Position numbers and translations under genes: made by a program. A stretch of DNA of 64,000 nt, taken from the NCBI GenBank assembly GCA_964035795.1, contig OZ038322.1, forward strand, positions 24,200,359 to 24,264,358, given 5' to 3'. Position 1 is the stretch's first letter. Each line of letters opens with the position of its first letter. Below, piece after piece: positions 57,292 through 64,000 of this stretch. Source of the stretch: Pterobdella sp. o SKG-2022 (Eukaryota; Annelida; Clitellata; Hirudinida; Piscicolidae). The notes under the pieces are model-generated. The model made no database searches. It was not told the DNA's origin and saw nothing but the letters and a program-made list of their open reading frames with translations.

Positions 57292-58902
57292 ATGGAAGGT
57301 ACAATTTGTCTTTAAAATTTTCCACTATTTGAAAATTGATTTTTATATGAAAAATAAATTTTTAAAATGAGTTAAACTTTTTTTTAGATAACTTGGATCT
57401 TGAATTAGGTATAGATACCCAACCTAATCCAACCAATATTGTTGTACGCAAAAATATTTCTCTCAAACTTAAAAATTCTCATTCGAAAAATAGAGGGTCA
57501 AATTCTTCTACAGATATTTCTGCCCAAAAGTTTGAGTCAAGTACTAAAGAAAATATTCCTGGTTGAAAATATTTCATTTTTCATACATCATCTAAAATAT
57601 CATCCAAATCTTATTCATTTTATATTTCAGAACAAATTTTTAGTGATATTTCTAAAAAACCTTTGAAACTCAAATGGGATCACAATGTATGTTTAAACTT
57701 GAATTAATTAATACTATTGTATTTACTTTGATTCATACAAAGAAACATTTCTAATGTTTTTATATTGCTTAACAGGTGAACATAATTGGAGAAAAAGTTT
57801 TGGATCCTCTTATACATACCTGTGAAAGATGTCAATTACCAATTCTGATATATGGAAGATTGGTGAGTATTAAAAAGTTCATCTTATAGTTGTATTAATT
57901 GTTAAAATAAATTTTCATAGTTTCCATGCAAGCATGTCTTCTGTTATTTGTGTGCAACAAAGTCAAATAAAACATGCCCAAGGTGAATAATTATTCTTCC
58001 TTTTTACTGATCTAGTGATTGATTACAATCTTTTTTTAAAAAATCAGTTTTAAATATATTTCAGGTGTAATAACACGGTGAGTAGAGTAGAAAGGTCAGA
58101 ATTAGGCTCAGTGTTTGTGTGCACTTTTGGTGGTTCAAAGCATGGTACTACTGGTTGTCATCGTACTTACCTTTCCAAAAGAGATTTGCAAGCTCATATA
58201 CAATACAGACATCTCAACCAAAGACCTCCTCCACTCAGCAGCCATGCAACTTCCATGAATGCTCGCATAGTTGCATCAAATACATCCATTGCTTCCAATC
58301 CTCACCAGGTGATCAACAACAACCATGCCATGCTTTTCCAACATCAGACCATCATTAGTCAGTCAAATGTGATGCCCTTGCCTCAAACTAACTTACCACC
58401 ACCTCCTCTCGAGTATATCTCCAACCAACACTATGTCACAGGGGCTCCTGTTTATCTCAACAACCCCCCTCCTCAACAGCAACCTCCCATGCTCATCAAT
58501 CTGCAACAAGCACCCCAACAACAACAAATGCCCCAAATGATCATGCAGCAACCACCACCACAACAACAACAAAACCCCCCTCAGAATATCATGGTGATGG
58601 CTTCCAGGTCTGCCAACCTTATCACTGTTCCTCTGCAAGATGAACAATCCCAACAACAACCTCAACAACAACACTACATAATGCAGCAACATTTGCAACA
58701 AGGACAGCAACAAAACCAATATATAATTGCACAATCTCAAAGCCACGTGATTAACAGACCACCAATGATAAATCAGCAATCTAACATGCCCATGATTGGT
58801 TCATATCAGCCTTCAAGCACTACTTGGTCATCCAATAGAACTGTGCAAAACAATATGACATCACAAGGGCATCAAACCAATCAAATTCATCAATATTATT
58901 GA
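57292..58902 (+). CDS. CBLL1: Hakai / CBLL1-like E3 ubiquitin ligase
   Basis: Hakai is a RING E3 ligase known from E-cadherin turnover and as a member of the m6A mRNA methyltransferase complex. Exons: 57292-57298, 57388-57561, 57631-57686, 57776-57862, 57921-57982 and 58065-58902. They sum to 1224 nt, in frame, giving 407 aa. Landmarks: a conserved lead-in ([20 protein letters not shown]), a RING of [25 protein letters not shown] and KTCPRC, then the phosphotyrosine-binding HYB region ending [20 protein letters not shown]. The C-terminal half is Pro/Gln-rich and low complexity, as in other Hakai proteins. Between the HYB cysteine CTF and GCHRTY there are extra residues (GGSKHGTT) compared with the vertebrate form as I recall it. 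The 7-nt first exon is the least certain part. Confidence 0.92.
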
Positions 58903-60064
58903 TGCAAAACATTTTAATATTGACAATGATATAAAGTTGTAAAACAAAGCTTCAAAAATCCAATTTTTTTGTTCTTTCTCAAAAAACTAACAAAATATGA
59001 CAAGTCATACAAGCAGTTTATCTCAAAGAAAAATTTTTTTTCCCTAAATATTCTAGAAGATTAAATAAAATGTATTGTTGGCGATAATTAACTCCACAAT
59101 GAAGATATGATGACTATTAATGAATTTTACAAAACAAACTAAAAGATTCAATACAATGAATAAGAAAATACATTCAAGTAAATTCCATGGTAAGGGAGTT
59201 AAGATCATGGGCTTAGTAACAAGGTATAGAAATATGTCTCCAAACAAAAATAATTGGTAAAGGATTTAAGATCATGGGTTTAGTAACAAGGTATAGAAAT
59301 ATGTCTCCAAACAAAAATAATTGCTGACTGCTAAAAGCTTTGAAAATTATGAAATTTTTAATACAAAAAGAAGCAGTAATAAAAGCATGGATCGAATAAG
59401 TTAAAACTCATAATACTGGCTTCTACAAAGCGCAAAGTAATCTCTGCTCACTCGCAAAACAATATGCATAAAAACTCGGGTTTATAACAATAAATTCGAC
59501 TTAAAACTCAAATGCCGTGTTAGGAAGGTTATCAATATGAATAATTTCAAATATATATGGAATGATAGATACAATAACGTTCAAAATACCTTTGAAATCC
59601 TTTAAGAATTCTAACGTGGAATAATCTAAATTGAAATCTAAGTTTACACTTTACAAACTTAATCCAATGTGATAAACTAAGAAACACGCGAGGCCAATCA
59701 ATACAAGAGCTGAAGCAAAAATTCAGTATATGTCATAATAGTTATATGTAGCAGTAAATATTTGCAAAGGTATTTGAAACAATCCCAAATGGATTATTAA
59801 AAGCATTAGAAGAGTCACCAAATGTGAACTGTAAGGTTTAAGCTGGCATGAAGACTCAGTGATGAGGTGTCTCATAAAAATAAATCTGAAATCATACCAT
59901 GAACAAAATGTTAACATATGCCAATAAATGAGAATTACATGATCAATATATGACATCGGCATTCTTTTAAAAAATCTTGATTAGATATTGAAGGAATTCT
60001 TAAACAAATGTATGTATAAAGGTATTGTCAAATATCATTAAATCTTACTTACTAAAAATTGTAA
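58903..60064. other. Convergent 3' region, Hakai and Gab
   Basis: 3' UTRs of two genes facing each other. It contains a 67-bp tandem duplication (59189-59321) and otherwise AT-rich sequence. Short ORFs here have no recognisable features. Confidence 0.65.
59189..59321. repeat. 67-bp tandem duplication
   Basis: ggtaagggagttaagatcat begins a unit that repeats from 59256 (ggtaaaggatttaagatcat), both continuing through aacaaggtatagaaatatgt to caaacaaaaataattg. Few differences, so it is recent. Confidence 0.93.
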
Positions 60065-62514
60065 TTAAAAAACGGTGGAAGAATAAGATTTATTGTTACA
60101 GCCCTTCCTAGTCATGTTTGTGTAACTGTCCTTGCTAGAAACATCAGCATTTCTTGACTTTTTATTTTTCATATCAAAAAAAGCATTGTTGTTATGGTTA
60201 GGGTTGATCTTGAAATTATTTTTGACGTTACTGTTGAAAGAGACGGTATGTTTGATATTAAATTGAGGGTGGAACTTTGTTTTGATTGCCGTAAGTGGAT
60301 TATTTGAAATTGACACATTTTCACCTATTTTATCACTATTTCTCCTCTCATTCTCCAAGTGAAACTTCGTATCCTGTAGACCTCTCGTTTTGTTAATGTC
60401 TATTTGAGTGTATTGAGTGGCACTGTTATTTCTTAATAGATTATAGTTATGTTTTGCAGGTGCTGTCTTAACAATGTACTTGTCATTGGTGGCTCGTGGC
60501 TGGTTGCTGATGCTACAATGACCCAAGTCAAGTTCTAAATACTGCAGAGATTGAGGGTTGAAATAAGCTCTGTTCGTTTCATCATTGTTTTTGTACATCT
60601 TTTGATTTTGTAGTGGAAGAAATTTAGAATGATGGGATGGCAGGGTGGAATTGTGTAGTTGTTTTTGTGGAGGAAGGGGGTAGCGTTTGGGGTATAAATT
60701 GCTACAGTTGTATAGCTTGCATGGGCACTCAGAAGACTGTGGATTATTATAAAAGTATCAAAATATATTATGAATAGAATATTTTATTGAACTTTATGTT
60801 AATGTGTACAGAAGAAAAAAATTATTATAGGAATTAAATATCCCTTTTTCAAAAAAAATGATATAAACTTTTACATAAGTAAGTTGAAACCTCAGTAAAA
60901 GGAGATGAATCTTCCTCATAGAAAAAATCTTCATCATCATTGCTGTCAGAAGACTGATCAAATGGAGCAGAAAATTTTTTTTTATACCAACCTATATCTT
61001 TCTCATATTTTCGAGTTCTTCCCCCAGCCTTTGGTGGCAGAGTATAAAAGCCTAAGGATTCATTAAAATCACCCAGAGTATCATTATTAATAGGTTTTTT
61101 ATAATTCATATTATTAAATAGAGTCATGGAGTTATAGTTGTGACATGGTTGTAGTTTTGTGGATCTTGGTTGGCTGTGGTGTTGAAGTCTGTGGCTCAGA
61201 ACTTGGGATTTTGAGCCTCTTTTCATATTCCTTCTATGTGGATTACTGACGTTTTCAAATTTACTAATTTTATTATCTGGCTGAATTTTATGATTATGTT
61301 CTTTAACTAATTCATCATTTTGAATATCTATCAGATGCGGATAATAAAAATATTCATCTGAGAGATTATATTGGTATTTGGGGTGGCAAGCAAGATTGTT
61401 GTAACTGAGACTGTCTGCTCGTAATTTACTTTTTGATTTGTATGCTTGAGTATTGGAATTAGAAAATATACTATCATCTGATGCTGTATTATAATAATTG
61501 TTATTTTTTAACTGGGATGAATTGAGATAACTATCAGCTTGTTTGTTCTTTGATCTATATTTTGTGTTCTCAGATGAGTTTTCACTTTGTTGTTCATTTT
61601 TAAAACCACTGAAACACTGGTCTAGCAAAACATAACTTTCATTGAGATCGTCTTGAAAAGTGTCATCTTGGACTGGAACAATGTAATCAAATTCTTCATT
61701 TGAATGGATTTTTTGTTTTTGACGATGATGTTGTTGGTGGCAATATTGTTTGTGAGGTCTCTTTTGATGATTAGACACATTTTGTTGTGACTTTGAGTGG
61801 CTATGACTTGAATTCGCAGAAATATTGGTGTGATTTTTCAATTTTTTGTATGATTTTTCATTTTTAGGAGCATGAAAACTACCCCACTTTTGTGAAAGAT
61901 GATTGTCATTTGGTTGATGGTTGTGCCTGTGAACTTCACTACTTTTTGGTCTTTTAAAAGATGAGAAATGTGTGGTATCCTTGTGGTTTTCACTCACTGT
62001 ATTTTGAGATTTCTTATATAGTACTGTTCGAAGGCATTGCATCCATGCATCAATATTCTCAAGGGATTCAGACCCCAAAAAATATACCCTTTCTCGATCA
62101 TGATGTTTCAATCTTAATGAAAAAATATATTTGAAAAGCTGTTGACCATTCAAAAGATGGCTCACATCATCTGAAATGTTTGTATCATCAGCTTCCATAC
62201 GAATCTCTACACAATTGTCTAAATCTATAGAACCCTTTTTGTTTGAACGATCTTCAGAATCATAATAATTCAATTCAAGTTTGAATTGTACTTTGAACTC
62301 ATGCGTTAGAACAAAATATCGTCTTTGCCATGCCTGGATAATTAAATGCCATTTATGCTCAAATACAATGCATTGATATCTATTTGATTGAGTAAAATAC
62401 AAATTATTTTCTCAAAAAATTAAATTAATAAATAATAACTTGTTTAAAAGGCTTCCAAAGTTTCTTTTCTGAAGGAGATTTGTACAACCAACTAGACACA
62501 ATCACGTCTATCAT
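60065..62514 (-). CDS. Gab/DOS-family docking protein (PH domain, SHP2 sites)
   Basis: Gab/DOS adaptors sit downstream of receptor tyrosine kinases; once phosphorylated they recruit the phosphatase SHP2/Corkscrew and promote Ras signalling. Exons: 62514-62440 (MIDVIVSSWLYKSPSEKK, start of the PH domain), 62333-60891 (rest of the PH: AWQRRYFVLTHEF, GSIDLDNCVEIRM, YIFSLRL, RVYFLGSESLENIDAWMQCL) and 60736-60065. All are in phase, giving 729 aa. The long middle is Ser/Asn/His-rich and disordered. In exon 3, LQYLELDLG matches the proximal SHP2-binding tyrosine motif of Gab proteins, and QYTQIDINKTRGLQDTKF matches the distal one including its downstream helix. The spacing is longer than in Gab1. 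Complete and probably functional. Confidence 0.87.
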
Positions 62515-64000
62515 CTTGTCGCTCGATTACTTAATTATTCATAAATTATAAATTATCAGTTTTCGAAGCATTTTTATTTTTAAATTACCGAAAGATTTAT
62601 GTAATAATTGAATAACAAAAGAAAATTATATATTGTAATTATTGGAAAACTAAAAGTGAAAAGAGAATAGTAGTTGCTCAGAATATTATAAACTTCATTT
62701 AAGTGATATTAATTTTGAATTCATATTTTTAATCAAACTCAAATATTTCTTCGAAGCTTTTTTTTTATTCTTATTTTTTTAGAAGTTTTTCTAAGAAAAT
62801 AGCCGTTTTAGTTTCAAATCTTCGTTTTAAAAGTTTCAGATAAGCGAATTTTGGCAACTAGAAAACATTAGAACCATGGTTTAATTTTTAAAAATTTATG
62901 TTGAAATTTGTTGCTTTTCACAAAGTCTTGCTTCCGTAAGCTCTGAAATACATACAACTAACTATGGACATATCAAAACCTTCATGTAAGTTTCAATACT
63001 AAAAATATTTGTCATTATTTTGAAAACTGTGAAAAATACTTCAAGATTTTCACAATAATAGTTTTTTTAATATAACTTTAAAGTTAAATATTTATAGAAA
63101 CCCAAAACATATGTTATCTATATCGAAGTGCTGTCGGCCTTGCTTATCAGTGAGAAATGAATCATTTGGAAAACATAATTATACATCAAGGATCATTTTA
63201 ATGTTGTTTATTTAACTGATCGATTGAATCGTGGAAAAATGAAGTCTAGACTAACAACAATAGTGTACTCAACACTTGATTTCGATCTTAATTACGTGTC
63301 AATGAAGACCTTCTTTTAGAAAAGTCTTTTTGTTTAATAATTATGCATAATTTTTTAAATTCACTTTCCTCAAATTAAATTCACTTGAAACAGCAACCAT
63401 TTTGAATTTGTCTCAATAAGAAGCAAGGGAATTCTATGAGTGATTTATTGGCTCGAAATATTTTGAATTGTTTTGCCAAACGCTAAGCAGGTTTTAAAAA
63501 TGCAAATTTTTTGAAAAGTCTATAATTTTTTTCACGCTATCATGATAGGTGGAAAATCTCCGTTACTGGTTTGTTTTAGCAAATATATATAACCAAGCAG
63601 TATAAGCATTGTTTAATTTTTAAGTAATATGTATATTGCCTTTAACAACATTCATGAGCTTCGGCATAGACTGACAAAAAAGAGTTTTGTATTCACACGG
63701 AATATCAGTGTTTCCAAGTTTTTCGAGTAAAATTGGATCGATAAATTATTCTTATATAAGTTATTATTTCAGTAAATGAAGTTTTAAGAATAAAAAGTAA
63801 TTGTAAGTATTGAAATTATTGCTTTTTTATTCGTTTTAGATGCGTTGTATCAGAGATTTTTTCTTTATTTTTCAACGAGTATATTCGAGTATGGAACGAA
63901 ATTTTTCAAACATAGAGCTTATCCTAAGCTGATCTTGAAGTATTTGCCAAACTCTGCTTTTTCTCACAGTGATAAAGAATTTTTGATAACTATTAAATTT
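62515..64000. other. Upstream of Gab gene, right end of window
   Basis: AT-rich sequence with T-runs and no ORF of note. It is presumably the Gab promoter and intergenic DNA. Nothing further recognised. Confidence 0.6.

Overview
This is an AT-rich metazoan nuclear contig: spliced genes with GT-AG introns, tRNA-headed SINEs, non-LTR retrotransposon remains, MITEs, a dead Tc1-like transposon and one 200-N assembly gap (32913-33112). I rebuilt the gene models by hand from splice signals, reading-frame continuity and recognised protein families. The organism is probably a bilaterian invertebrate. An arthropod is my best guess, from the serpin hinge, the Gab/DOS-type adaptor and the ADAMTS-like secreted protease, but I am not sure. 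Several introns look unusually short (35-60 nt).

Layout. The left third is a run of conserved housekeeping genes on the minus strand: the 5' end of a Derlin (its other exons lie left of the window, and an RTE-like LINE remnant sits downstream of exon 2), an FBXO7-like F-box protein with an N-terminal Ubl domain, a complete phosphomevalonate kinase (6 exons, 201 aa), and an endophilin-A spread over 8 kb whose introns hold three minisatellites. A gene-poor stretch follows (18.8-23 kb).

The middle is an accessory, secretory-looking region on the plus strand. It has a complete family-92 glycosyltransferase (8 exons, 600 aa), then two tandem paralogues of a secreted M12B (reprolysin/ADAMTS-like) zinc metalloprotease (28052-39116 and 41209-46492). 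Both have the same 16-exon structure and end in four ShKT-like six-cysteine modules with an unusual CC-x2-C ending. A leader-exon relic of a third copy lies just upstream. Copy A, but not copy B, has been invaded by two LINEs and a SINE. Next come a dead Tc1-like transposon and a PAN-like mucin gene whose 2.6-kb exon is a 15-bp tandem repeat.

The right third holds a secreted serpin (minus; predicted P1 Arg; one splice acceptor appears to be lost), a Hakai/CBLL1 E3 ligase (plus) and a complete Gab/DOS adaptor with a PH domain and two SHP2-type docking motifs (minus). No operon-like organisation is implied. The clustering of proteases, mucin, serpin and glycosyltransferase suggests a secretory function (gland, venom, parasitic feeding or cuticle), which is inference only.
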